Of a DNA stretch of 64,000 nucleotides, positions 19,681 through 29,274 are shown one piece after another; position 1 is the first letter of the stretch, and every line of letters begins with the position of its first letter. The stretch spans positions 124,001-188,000 of the forward strand of contig DATJED010000004.1 of assembly GCA_035496935.1 (NCBI GenBank). The letters run 5' to 3'. A model generated the notes under the pieces. That model was not told where the DNA came from and made no database searches. It saw only the letters and a program-made list of their open reading frames with translations. The position numbers and the translations under genes were made by a program. The DNA comes from Pseudopedobacter sp035496935 (GTDB lineage: Bacteria > Bacteroidota > Bacteroidia > Sphingobacteriales > Sphingobacteriaceae).

Positions 19681-22600
19681 TTATAATGTGATATTAAGTC
19701 CCAAACCAAACTCTCTTACCTTTGGATACTTACCGGTATCGTTTCCTGGTTGCAACTGATTATTGGTGCTAAACTCTGGATCGTACCAACTATAGTTGGT
19801 CCATGTTACCAAATTTTGGCCATATAGGTAAACGTTTGCTCCTTTAATTCCGACCTTTTTAGTGACTTTTGGGTCAACCGCATAAGTAAATCTTGCGCTA
19901 GTCAGTCTAATAAATGAACCATCTTCTAAATACAAACTATTATAGCCGTCTCTAACACTTCCCCTTGTGTCTTTTCTGGATGCCATAGGATATTTGGTGA
20001 TATCTCCTTGCCTTGACCATGATGTTAGTGCAGCATCCCAAATTGGAGGAGTATAGGTTGATGAATGTTTATTTTGACTATTCGCCACAGCATTATAAAT
20101 ATCGTTACCAAACTGTGCATTAAACAAAAAGTTTAACGAGAATTTTTTGTAACGGAAAGTGTTACCAAAACCGAAATAATACTTTGGAAGGCCGTTTCCT
20201 GCAATTACTTTATCATCATCATCTATGCTTCCGTCGTTATTCGTATCCTGCCATTCAGTATCACCTCCTTGCAATAACACACCGTTATAATATTTATTTG
20301 TTACCGTACCAGTGTAAGGTTGGCCGTTTAAAGTATAGCCATCAAAACTTGCAACTGTTTTTCCATCTGCACTAGGCACAACATTAACAGGTGTTAATCT
20401 TTGGTTATCAGGCGTATAAGCGTTGGAAACATCATACTGATAAACTCCTTTGTTAATTAACAGATAGAAATCACCAATTTTTCCACCTTCTTGTACCAAC
20501 CATTTATTACCCGTAATAAAAGAAGTACCGTCCGCTAGTTTTTTAATATTGCCTTGCGGGAAAGTAATATTTGCATTTACATCCCAACCAAAATCTTTGT
20601 TTGCAACCGGAGAGCCTAAAACAGTGAACTCTAGTCCTTTATTTTGGATGGTGCCCAAGTTAATTGCTACCTGAGATTTACCACTTTCTTTAGCCAATTC
20701 AGCAGAATACAGCAAATCTTTGGTTATTTTGTCGTAATACTCGGCTGTAAAAGATAGTCTGCCTTTTAAGAAGGTTAAATCTAAACCGAAATTTTTAGAT
20801 GTTGAAGTTTCCCATTTTATTAACGAGTTGCCTAACACGGAACTTTCTGCCGCCCCTAAATAGCCGTTATAATAATTCTCTCCAAAATTCATAACGGTGT
20901 AGGATAAGTAATCGCCAATGGCATCATTACCCGCGGAACCGATGCTGAATCTTAATTTTCCGTCGTCAAGAAAGCTTTTAGCGAAGCTCATGAATTTTTC
21001 TTCGGAGAAACGCCATAATGCCGAGCCCGAAAAGAAATTGCCATATTTATTGTCTTCACCAAATCTTGATGAACCATCTCTTCTTACTGACCCCTGTACA
21101 ATGTATTTTCCCTTATAACTGTAAGAAAGTCTGCTAAAAATTGATGCATTAGAGTTTGCGGTAGCGGAAGTTCCAGTCTTTAATGGATCTATGATCCCGA
21201 TGTTAGAGGTGAAAATATCATCACTTAATAAATCGGTTACCCTAATATCGTAACTATCTCTTCTTCTTCTATCGGCAGTAAGCCCCAATACACCAGAGAT
21301 TACATGATCTTTATTGATGGTTTTATTATAGTTGAAAAACCCTTGCGCTTCCCAATATACTTTTCTATCAACAGAGCCTAAGCCAACTGAAGTATTTGTG
21401 TTATTCAAATAACCGGGTGTAACCTCTCTGTTGTTTTCATTGTTTACTTGTGCGTTTAATTGCGTAGTAAAAGTTAAATCTTTATATATTTTATATTTAA
21501 GTTGCGTATTAAACTGGGTTAAATAATCATTATCAACGTTTTTATCAAGCAATGCGTAAGCTACAGGGTTACGTTTAGATTCTGAATAGTTATTGAGCGA
21601 ACCATCTGGTGCATACAAACTTGTCCAAGGATTTCTTTCAAAAACTTGCTTTGCAGAGTTTCCGACATTTATAATATTGCCTGTTTGATAAGCAAATGCC
21701 AGATTATTACTGATAGTTAATTTCGGAGAAAGTTCAAATGTCACATTGATTTTTGACTGGATACGTTTAGCGTAGCTATTTATAATTAAAGCTTGGTTAT
21801 CTAAATAATTTAGCCCTGCGTAATAAGTAATTCCTTTTTGCCCACCGCTTAAGCTTAAATTTACAATATGCTTTTTTGAAGTTCTAAATAATAGCTCTTG
21901 AAAATCATTATCTGCATTTAAATAAGGATTTACAGAATCCACGTTACCACCGAAACCAGTATCACCGCCTCTAACTCTTCTGAAATATCTTAACTCATCA
22001 GCAGAAGTTGTACGTAATTTATGAGAAATTTCTCCTAAAGTATAAGTGTATTGCAGACCTACTACGGGTTTACCCGCTACGCCTCTTTTAGTAGTAATTA
22101 AAATTACCCCGTTGGCACCCCTTGCACCATAAATAGATGCGGAGGCCACATCTTTCAATATCTCTATAGAAGCGATATCTTGTGGATTTACAAAATTTCC
22201 GTTCTCGCTAATGATTCCGTCTATTACATATAATGGCCCAACACCAGTTGCGTTTATTGATGATGCTCCACGAATTTGAATAGTACCTTGCCCGAACGGA
22301 TCGCCGTTATCATTTACTACAGAAACCCCAGAAGCCTGACCTTGCAATGCATCAAAAAGCGTTACTGGTTGCCTTTCTTCAATATCTTTTTGACTTACGG
22401 AAGATTGAGAACCTGTTAAATCCCGCTTTTTTGCGGTTTGGCCATAGCCTATTACCACTACCTCATTTAAATCGTTTACACTTTCTTCTAAAACAACACT
22501 TATTGTTGATTTATCTCCTAGTTTCACTTCTTTAGTAGCAAAGCCCACATAGTTAAAAGAAAGTACCGCCGCTTTATCTTTCACAGGAATGGAAAAAGCA

Positions 22601-22818
22601 CCATTTAAATCTGTTTGAGTTATGCTTGTGGCTCCCTTAACTTTTACTGTTACCCCTGGCAAAGTAACACCGCTGGCATCTTTTACTACCCCGGTAACTT
22701 GAATCGGTGTTTGAGCATATACCCGAGTCATACTTAATAAAAAGATGAAACTTAATAGCCATCTAACCCTACCTCCGGTAGTTTTAGATAAAAGATGTTT
22801 AAAGACGTTAATGTTCAT
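19681..22818 (-). CDS. SusC/RagA-family TonB-dependent outer-membrane transporter
   Basis: 1045 residues. Signal peptide about 1-36 ending RVYA-QT, carboxypeptidase-regulatory-like domain about 40-110 (VTGVVKDASGVTLPGVTVKV), linker EVVVIGYGQTAKKRDLTG, plug with IQIRGASSINATGVGPLYVI and IEILKDVASASIYGARGAN, barrel ending EFGLGLNITL. First gene of a three-gene operon with SusD and a fasciclin-like lipoprotein. It has its own promoter box and inverted repeat upstream, so it is probably a separate transcription unit from the GH29 gene at 23105. Confidence 0.94.
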   Translation of the reverse strand: MNINVFKHLLSKTTGGRVRWLLSFIFLLSMTRVYAQTPIQVTGVVKDASGVTLPGVTVKVKGATSITQTDLNGAFSIPVKDKAAVLSFNYVGFATKEVKLGDKSTISVVLEESVNDLNEVVVIGYGQTAKKRDLTGSQSSVSQKDIEERQPVTLFDALQGQASGVSVVNDNGDPFGQGTIQIRGASSINATGVGPLYVIDGIISENGNFVNPQDIASIEILKDVASASIYGARGANGVILITTKRGVAGKPVVGLQYTYTLGEISHKLRTTSADELRYFRRVRGGDTGFGGNVDSVNPYLNADNDFQELLFRTSKKHIVNLSLSGGQKGITYYAGLNYLDNQALIINSYAKRIQSKINVTFELSPKLTISNNLAFAYQTGNIINVGNSAKQVFERNPWTSLYAPDGSLNNYSESKRNPVAYALLDKNVDNDYLTQFNTQLKYKIYKDLTFTTQLNAQVNNENNREVTPGYLNNTNTSVGLGSVDRKVYWEAQGFFNYNKTINKDHVISGVLGLTADRRRRDSYDIRVTDLLSDDIFTSNIGIIDPLKTGTSATANSNASIFSRLSYSYKGKYIVQGSVRRDGSSRFGEDNKYGNFFSGSALWRFSEEKFMSFAKSFLDDGKLRFSIGSAGNDAIGDYLSYTVMNFGENYYNGYLGAAESSVLGNSLIKWETSTSKNFGLDLTFLKGRLSFTAEYYDKITKDLLYSAELAKESGKSQVAINLGTIQNKGLEFTVLGSPVANKDFGWDVNANITFPQGNIKKLADGTSFITGNKWLVQEGGKIGDFYLLINKGVYQYDVSNAYTPDNQRLTPVNVVPSADGKTVASFDGYTLNGQPYTGTVTNKYYNGVLLQGGDTEWQDTNNDGSIDDDDKVIAGNGLPKYYFGFGNTFRYKKFSLNFLFNAQFGNDIYNAVANSQNKHSSTYTPPIWDAALTSWSRQGDITKYPMASRKDTRGSVRDGYNSLYLEDGSFIRLTSARFTYAVDPKVTKKVGIKGANVYLYGQNLVTWTNYSWYDPEFSTNNQLQPGNDTGKYPKVREFGLGLNITL

Positions 22819-22897
22819 TTAAGTTAATTATGGTTGTAAATTATTGATTGGTTTTTGTTTGAGTAATTATGCTTGGTTATAAAAAATACTCAAGTAT

Positions 22898-22963
22898 CAA
22901 ATTTAAAGCAAAGCAGGCACCTAATTGTGGGCTACATTAGCCAATGATTAAGCTATTTTGGCT
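22898..22963 (-). promoter_or_regulatory. Promoter box and upstream inverted repeat of the SusC gene at 22818
   Basis: On the minus strand TAAATTTG (22905-22898) matches TAnnTTTG. Thirty-three bases further upstream is AGCCAA, 13 nt, TTGGCT (22939-22963), a perfect 6-bp dyad. The gap between box and dyad is 32-33 nt here and before the SusC gene at 16984, and the two spacers share ATTA, GC and ATT at the same positions. This points to the same regulator acting at both. Confidence 0.55.
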
Positions 22964-23104
22964 TATCAGATGTTAGATAATTTTACTTTTCGTTTCTTAG
23001 GTACGCTAAGTAGTATGTGGCTTAACCATATACCATATTCACTTCAACTAGTTTTGATGCTATATAATCTTTTTTTACTTTGATGAGTGCGCTTAATTTA
23101 GATA

Positions 23105-24991
23105 CTATTTATTAGAATTGGCCGGTATCAAATCAATTTCCAATATTTTCATCAGTTCTGCGCCCGAAACTTCTAGCGCACTAATTTTTAACTGATGCTT
23201 TCCGGCGGGCAAATCGGCAAAGCCCATCTCTTTGGTAACTAAACCTTCTTTGTCTGTAGAACTGTCCGTTTTTCCTTTAAAAATATGGTTATCAACCGCA
23301 ATATTAAATTCGCCTGAATTCTGCTTTTCAAAAATGTATTTAATAACAATTTTAAAATTTGCTGTTTTAGGTGTGGCAAAATCCCAACTTAAGAACTGAT
23401 TTTTATTTTCCCAACCTGTAATATAATATTTATTGGTTTTGCCATCTCCATAAGAAAAACCTTCGCCGTTCAACTTGGCGTCAAAAGCTAACAACCTATT
23501 CGTTGTAGCATCAACGTTCAAATATCGTGTATCATTTGATTTAATCGGTTGTTTTACTTTCATTACCAAAACTGCATCAACAGCATCCGGTGCATTTGCA
23601 GGCAAATCCAAAATTAAGTTTCCCTGTGCCGTATGTGAAGTTTTAATCGTCATTTTATCCGCCATATCATACACCTTAGCTACCTTGCTTGTAATTCCTC
23701 CAACTAATAATTTACCGCTTTTTGGCCAATTGAAAACATGTAAATAAAGTAGGTTGTCTTTTTGAGTAATTACCCCCCAACTTTGCAAAGGCAACGGTGA
23801 AGCTGTTGTTTTATAAATAGACTCGCCATATTTTTTTGTCCAGATAGCCATACTATCTAAAATTCGCTGATCTCTTGCATCAAAAGTACCGTCACCTTTG
23901 GGACCAATATTCATTAAAATATTTCCGCCCCTGGATGCTGCGTTTGCAATTAATTTAATAAAATGACTCGCTGGTTTATGGCTATCGTCATACTTACTGT
24001 AACCATAAGATTCATTTGTAGTGGGGATAGCTTCCCAATCTCCAGTAACTGGAAAAAATTCTGCTGGCCTGTCGGCCGTATTCTGATAATCACCCATATT
24101 TCCTGCAGTGCTTCTAACCAACCGGCCATTAACTACCACATCTTGGTCGACTTCTCTAATCGCTTTCAAAATTCGGATGTTTTCGGATAAAGGAAGTTTG
24201 TGTGGCGTATCAAACCATAAAATATCTGGGTGATACTTTTTTACGAGTTCCTGTATCTGAGGGATGGCTTTTTCATTCACATATTTTTGCGCTTTCGGTA
24301 ATAATTCTGGGTGTACATCAAACCAGTTTCTTCCTCCAAAAAGATTTTTATCTCCACCAGGGTTATTGTACTCCCAATCATTACCTGGTGCGTTTGGATC
24401 TTCCCAATCAAATGCATGAGAATAGTAGAATCCAAATTTCATCCCATACTTTTCACAAGCAGCTTTCAACTCTGCCATCGGATCCCTTTTAAAGGGGATT
24501 TTATCGGTAATGTCAAAATCAGAATAATCAGACGGATACATCGCAAAACCGTCATGATGCTTTGCAGTAATCACCATATAGCGCATTCCCGCGTTTTTAG
24601 CAGTTTTGACCCATTTATCTGCATCAAATTTGGTAGGATTAAACTGTGAAGCTAATTTCAGATAATCTGCCTTGGTAATTTTTTCCTTTCGCATTAAATG
24701 CTCGGCGTAACCGTCCACTTTTTTCCCTTTCCACTCGCCACCAGCTTCAGAATATACACCCCAATGGATAAACATCCCAAATCTTGCCTCACGCCACCAT
24801 TCAATTCTATGATCATGATTCAACATCGAGTTTTTCCACCATCCGTTATTTGCTTCCTCAATCATTTTATTATCCCGCATTGTAGCAGCATTTTTCATCG
24901 AAGCATCTTCATCACCTGCATCTTGGGCAAATGAAACGGATGCAATTATCGATAAACAAACCGAAAGAATTAGTTTTTTTTGTATGATCAT
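23105..24991 (-). CDS. GH29 alpha-L-fucosidase, secreted
   Basis: Retaining exo-fucosidase releasing L-fucose from glycan ends. About 628 residues from the ATG at 24991; this start gives a clean signal peptide (MIIQKKLILSVCLSIIASVS-FAQ) and begins 10 nt after the preceding stop, whereas a GTG at 25012 would overlap that gene. GH29 hallmarks: WWREARFGMFIHWGVYS, then TAKHHDGFAMYPS (about 142-154), then ILWFDT with the likely nucleophile Asp261. SRGGNILMNIGPKGDG is also typical. The C-terminal part (about 480-628) is a beta domain with AGKHQLKISALEV, probably carbohydrate-binding. The near-overlap with the beta-helix gene upstream indicates co-transcription. Confidence 0.92.
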   Translation of the reverse strand: MIIQKKLILSVCLSIIASVSFAQDAGDEDASMKNAATMRDNKMIEEANNGWWKNSMLNHDHRIEWWREARFGMFIHWGVYSEAGGEWKGKKVDGYAEHLMRKEKITKADYLKLASQFNPTKFDADKWVKTAKNAGMRYMVITAKHHDGFAMYPSDYSDFDITDKIPFKRDPMAELKAACEKYGMKFGFYYSHAFDWEDPNAPGNDWEYNNPGGDKNLFGGRNWFDVHPELLPKAQKYVNEKAIPQIQELVKKYHPDILWFDTPHKLPLSENIRILKAIREVDQDVVVNGRLVRSTAGNMGDYQNTADRPAEFFPVTGDWEAIPTTNESYGYSKYDDSHKPASHFIKLIANAASRGGNILMNIGPKGDGTFDARDQRILDSMAIWTKKYGESIYKTTASPLPLQSWGVITQKDNLLYLHVFNWPKSGKLLVGGITSKVAKVYDMADKMTIKTSHTAQGNLILDLPANAPDAVDAVLVMKVKQPIKSNDTRYLNVDATTNRLLAFDAKLNGEGFSYGDGKTNKYYITGWENKNQFLSWDFATPKTANFKIVIKYIFEKQNSGEFNIAVDNHIFKGKTDSSTDKEGLVTKEMGFADLPAGKHQLKISALEVSGAELMKILEIDLIPANSNK

Positions 24992-25001
24992 GACTTCTAT
25001 T

Positions 25002-26645
25002 TTACTCTTCACTTAATTTGCCTTCCCCGGCCCAGCCCCTCAATAAACCATCCATTGAGCCTAATCGTTGCGCTCTTGTGGTTATATTTTCAACGGCAGT
25101 TTCTCCTAATCTATCTTTTAACTGAGCGAGATATAGGCTTCTTGGCGATACAGGGTTTCCCCAACTTTCCCAATATCCAACTCCTAATTTATTTGTACCT
25201 ACGCAACCGATTCCCCAGTTCAAACTTCCCTTTGCGCTCTCAACTTTAATATCCGCTTTGGAGGATCTACAATTATAGAAAAGCGTTTGTGCCCCTGCCC
25301 ATCCATGCCCAGAACCACTTGCGCCCCTATTTTGAACCCTAATTTGTCCGCCTGAGATGTTGTCGAAAAGCAGACCAGTGGACCATCTGTGATGTGGACC
25401 AATATCTGCAGTGGTGTTAATCGCCAAACAATCTAAAAAAACATTCGGTCCGGGCACTCTCGATCCGGTTACAAAATCATGCCTTCCACCATCCGCATAA
25501 CACCTTTGAAATAAGTTAAAACTAGCGGGGCCCTCTAAATTGAAAGAATATTTTCTTCCGCCGGTAGTTATAGATTTTGGATCAAGCATGGCGCATTCCT
25601 CTACTGTGTTATAGTAAGAACCCGAACTAATACTGACACAAGCGTATCCAAAATAAATGGATGTAACCTGTTTAACCCAGCAATTTTCCGCTTCCTCCAG
25701 CTCTATTGCTATCCAACCGTGGTCTTCATCTTCGTTTCCAGAAAAAACAGAACTTAAACGCATGTTTTCTACTGCACAATTATTTATTCTTTGGCTTGGA
25801 TTGGTTTTATAAATAGCACCACCACCATATTTTTTTTGCATTGGATCTACTATTGAAGCATTTAAGGTAATACTATCGCCCGCCAATGAAGCAATTTTTC
25901 TTTCGAAACCAATTGCGTAGCTAGATGCTGTCCAGCCGTATTGTGCCATATCCAAATCATCAATCCATAACTGATTTGGGGTTCTATAAACAACAATTTT
26001 ATCTCCTACTGCAAGGTTGGCATTACTCTCCACTTTGAAACCCATTTTTCCAGTACCTACATATCCTGTTGTAATTTTATTGAGTTGTTTGGTAACGGGT
26101 GTTTCAATTCCTTTGATACTGATTAATGTATGTTGAGCAGTTTTAGTCGCCTTTAAAACAGTTCCGCTTTTTCCCTGACCCATACCTCTTAATATTACAC
26201 CGCTTTTTGTAATTGAAATGGTATTGCTTACATTATAAGTTCCCGCTGTCAATAAAATTACACCACGGATTCCCGATGAATTTGGGGCCAATGCTTGCAC
26301 TTCGTTTATTGCCGATTGAATTTGTGCAAGGTTATCTCCCGCCAATGGCGATAATGTTTTTGTAATCTCCATAATTTTTGGGATTGCTACACCTCCGCCT
26401 TTATAACCCGCTGTCGAAAAATCGGGAATTTTGTTGATGTTATTGCTTTCTCCTTGGTTTGCGAATAAATTGTACCGCAAACGCCCATCGCTACCTAAGT
26501 AAACTAAATTAGTGGGCATTTTTGGCGGATCAACAACTGGCGGTACCACTACAGGTGGCTGAGTTTCCACTTTAACTTGCGGTTTCTTTTTGCAAGCGCA
26601 AACAAACAGCAATGAACTGATTAAGAAAAAGTAGACGAGCTTCAT
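25002..26645 (-). CDS. Pectate-lyase-like right-handed beta-helix lipoprotein
   Basis: About 547 residues from the ATG at 26645, chosen because it places a lipobox (FVCAC, Cys18) after a short leader; an upstream GTG at 26678 adds 11 residues without a role. A Pro/Val-rich linker (about 25-45) is followed by a pectate-lyase-superfamily region with IQSAINEVQALAPNSSGIRG and VILLTAGTYNVSNTISI, then beta-helix repeats such as NCAVENMRL, NCWVKQVTSIYFGY and NTVEECAMLDP. This fold serves lyases and hydrolases acting on polysaccharides; the exact reaction is unclear. Next to GH29 with a 10-nt gap, so probably works on the same glycan. Confidence 0.7.
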   Translation of the reverse strand: MKLVYFFLISSLLFVCACKKKPQVKVETQPPVVVPPVVDPPKMPTNLVYLGSDGRLRYNLFANQGESNNINKIPDFSTAGYKGGGVAIPKIMEITKTLSPLAGDNLAQIQSAINEVQALAPNSSGIRGVILLTAGTYNVSNTISITKSGVILRGMGQGKSGTVLKATKTAQHTLISIKGIETPVTKQLNKITTGYVGTGKMGFKVESNANLAVGDKIVVYRTPNQLWIDDLDMAQYGWTASSYAIGFERKIASLAGDSITLNASIVDPMQKKYGGGAIYKTNPSQRINNCAVENMRLSSVFSGNEDEDHGWIAIELEEAENCWVKQVTSIYFGYACVSISSGSYYNTVEECAMLDPKSITTGGRKYSFNLEGPASFNLFQRCYADGGRHDFVTGSRVPGPNVFLDCLAINTTADIGPHHRWSTGLLFDNISGGQIRVQNRGASGSGHGWAGAQTLFYNCRSSKADIKVESAKGSLNWGIGCVGTNKLGVGYWESWGNPVSPRSLYLAQLKDRLGETAVENITTRAQRLGSMDGLLRGWAGEGKLSEE

Positions 26646-26822
26646 ACTATTGATTATTAACGGGTTAAAAATTGGCACTCAACTAAATTAGAATATACAA
26701 GTAACTCATTTTAAACCTTAAAGCAGTTTATCCTTTTGGCATAATCATCAGAGATATTGGCTGATTAAAAGTTATTGTAAAATCACATAGTATGCAACAC
26801 ATTTGTTTGAAATCCCAATTCG

Positions 26823-29156
26823 TCATTTCAGATTAACGGTGATGCTATGCTCTTTTTGATCTCTAAAAATTTTTATCAAAGCCGTTTTTCTTGATTGCAG
26901 ATTTAGTCTGGCATCCACCAAATCTTTAATGTTTGCAATAGGAAAATCAGCCATTTTCAAAATAACATCATTTGGTTTTATACTGCCATTCATTAAGCTT
27001 TTGGCAGAAACATCTAAAACCAAAACACCGGTTTCAGTAGCCATTCCTGTGGCAGATCTTTCCGCAAGCGTAGTTAAATTTTTAACCTGCACCCCGGCAA
27101 AATCATAGGTGTCATCCGCTTTCCATAACAATGGAAGAATTTTTGGAATGGCTACTTTTTTGGATTTTGACTTTAGGTCCAGAGAAACGACACCAAAGTT
27201 TTGCTCAATATTTTTAAAACCTATCTTGAGTGCTTTGGAATTTTGCTTAACGTTATAATCTCCTAGCGCTGCATTTACAAATTCCGGTTCACCGGCCGTG
27301 GAGTGTTGGTCGATATTTAAAAGCTGAGCCTTTTTTAAGGAAGCTTCATTCATAAAAAAATTACTATCGATATTATTTCCCCAATCATTAACGCGGATAG
27401 GAAGATAGGTTGCTCCTAAAATATTATGTTTAAAAGTAGCACCACTGTTTTTAAACCAAACATGCGGATGAAAAGAATTGTTTATAATAACGTTATTCTC
27501 TACATCTCTTTTAAAGCCTTCTCTCAGTTTAAGTCCCCCGCTAAGGCAAACGTTATTTTTAATGATGTAATTGCTTGAGCCATCGTCCAGATCAATATCC
27601 CAACCGTTATCGCATCTAAATCTGTTATTATAAAGTAACGTGGTTTGTGTGGCATCTAAAAAAATAAGCTCTGGGTGTTTAGCGACCAAAGTATCCATTA
27701 TTGCTCTTTTCGGATGCCAAAAACGATCTCGTCCCCAAGAGTTAAATGCGCCGTGGTCGCCTGTTTCTAAAACCGTATTAAAAACATCATTAAAGGAAAT
27801 TGTATGCCCGCCCCAAGTTCCTTCGTTAATATTTATACCAGCCCGTGGAACATCATAAATTGTATTATGGCTAACTTTTATATTTTGCGCCATGGAAATT
27901 TGCACACCGGCAGTTTGTTTTTCTACTGTTCCAATGTCATGAATAAGGTTATCATAAACCAAGCAGTCTGAAGGAAAATTGTCTCCAATTGGCCCCACCT
28001 TTTTATCTAAATTGGTATAGGCAATAAAATCTTCGTACTGAAAAGACGGAGAGCGAACAGCTAATGGGTCGCCAACAAAAACAACGGCACTGCTACCAAC
28101 GTTGTAAACGTGGGAACCGGATAAAGTATTGTTCTTATTAAAACGGCTGAATACAACAGCATTGCCACCCAAATTTGTGAGTTCGCATTTTTCGATTTTT
28201 ATATTTTCTGCATTTTCTAACGTGATCGCTCCTTTACGGTAAATTGTCCAATCGCTACGCAAAAGAGGTTCTCGGTTTTTCATAAACGTCCTTAAAGTAT
28301 GACTAAACTTTAGTCCTTTTACGGTGATGTTCTTTACCGGATCTCTATTTCCATTAAACTCCAACAAAGTTTCTAATTGCGGTGTTTCCACAATTAATTG
28401 GGCGGGGTTTTGATTTGATTTCAGAAACAGTAGGTGTTGATTTTCATCAAAGAACCACTCGTTAAACGTATCTAATTCTTCGAACACATTTTCTACAAAA
28501 CGGTATTGTTTGTGAATTGCAGAAGGTCTGTTATTTTGCCATCCTCCATCCATGGTGAGTGTCGAATCGTTCTCCTTTCCGGTAATGAGGAAAGAAAAAC
28601 CTCCCCACATGCTGGCTTGCATGGCATGCAAATACGCATTTTTAGGATTTTGCCATTCTTTTACTCTTGACGGACTGATGGCATCCGCCGATGCTCCTCC
28701 AAATGGCAGTTTCCCTTTTTCATAGTTAGGATATCTTGCCATTTGCATCAATTGTTCATTGATGTAAAGCGCATCAAACTTCAAGATTTTATCTGTAACT
28801 AAGGCCTGATATATTCCTTTTTTTAGCTCCCATTTTAAAGTGATTTTTTGCGAGCCTTTGATAACAACCTGTTCATTTTTGTAAGGCATGATGATTAAAA
28901 TGGCGTCATCTTTTCTGCTGTCTGCATCTGTAAAAACAATCGGTTTTGACAAATAGTAATTCCCTTTCCGGATGTAGATATTTACTGCTTCGTTCTTAAA
29001 CTTTCGAGCTTCTTCCTGCGCTCGGTAAATTGTTGCAAAAGGACGGCTTAAGCTCCCAATGTAGTTGTCATTTCCAATTTTTGAGACGTAAAAATCTTTG
29101 GCTTCAACCGAATTACAAATTATTAGCGACGCCAAAAAAGTCAGGATATATTTCAT
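26823..29156 (-). CDS. GH141-like right-handed beta-helix protein with C-terminal PDZ domain
   Basis: 777 residues, signal peptide about 1-19 (SVEA-KD). The N-terminus FYVSKIGNDNYIGSLSRPFATIYRAQEEAR starts like many polysaccharide-active beta-helix proteins (motif given in parts: FYVSKIGNDNYIG, PFATIYRAQEEAR). MARYPNYEKG and LETGDHGAFNSWGRDRFW are features I associate with GH141, a family with fucosidase and xylanase activities. Beta-helix coils continue to about 630. The last 110 residues resemble a PDZ domain: GVLVLDVSAKSLMNGSIKPN, DVILKMADFPIANIKDLVDA and KIFRDQKEHSITVNL. PDZ fusion to such an enzyme is unusual. Likely alpha-L-fucosidase or related exo-enzyme; family level is moderate confidence. 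Confidence 0.65.
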   Translation of the reverse strand: MKYILTFLASLIICNSVEAKDFYVSKIGNDNYIGSLSRPFATIYRAQEEARKFKNEAVNIYIRKGNYYLSKPIVFTDADSRKDDAILIIMPYKNEQVVIKGSQKITLKWELKKGIYQALVTDKILKFDALYINEQLMQMARYPNYEKGKLPFGGASADAISPSRVKEWQNPKNAYLHAMQASMWGGFSFLITGKENDSTLTMDGGWQNNRPSAIHKQYRFVENVFEELDTFNEWFFDENQHLLFLKSNQNPAQLIVETPQLETLLEFNGNRDPVKNITVKGLKFSHTLRTFMKNREPLLRSDWTIYRKGAITLENAENIKIEKCELTNLGGNAVVFSRFNKNNTLSGSHVYNVGSSAVVFVGDPLAVRSPSFQYEDFIAYTNLDKKVGPIGDNFPSDCLVYDNLIHDIGTVEKQTAGVQISMAQNIKVSHNTIYDVPRAGININEGTWGGHTISFNDVFNTVLETGDHGAFNSWGRDRFWHPKRAIMDTLVAKHPELIFLDATQTTLLYNNRFRCDNGWDIDLDDGSSNYIIKNNVCLSGGLKLREGFKRDVENNVIINNSFHPHVWFKNSGATFKHNILGATYLPIRVNDWGNNIDSNFFMNEASLKKAQLLNIDQHSTAGEPEFVNAALGDYNVKQNSKALKIGFKNIEQNFGVVSLDLKSKSKKVAIPKILPLLWKADDTYDFAGVQVKNLTTLAERSATGMATETGVLVLDVSAKSLMNGSIKPNDVILKMADFPIANIKDLVDARLNLQSRKTALIKIFRDQKEHSITVNLK

Positions 29157-29274
29157 TCTAAAAAAATTCGATAATCATTCTTAAAACTTATTTAAAGCAA
29201 TAAAAACGGCAATTCGTGTCATTTTTAATTGATAAAAATTAGCAACCTACGCAACAAAATTTGTTTTTACAATT

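Noticed and set aside
25002..25012. Overlap of the GH29 gene with the preceding beta-helix gene by 11 bp
   Set aside because: Depends on a GTG start; the ATG at 24991 gives the better signal peptide and removes the overlap.
24202..25249. Plus-strand open frames up to 112 codons over the GH29 gene
   Set aside because: Antisense shadows of a conserved GH29 gene; residue make-up is Phe/Ile/His-rich and unlike real proteins.
26735..26785. Possible further copy of the SusC-promoter dyad before the pectate-lyase-like gene (TTGGCATAATC)
   Set aside because: Only one half-site resembles the motif and there is no partner at 13-nt spacing, nor a TAnnTTTG box.
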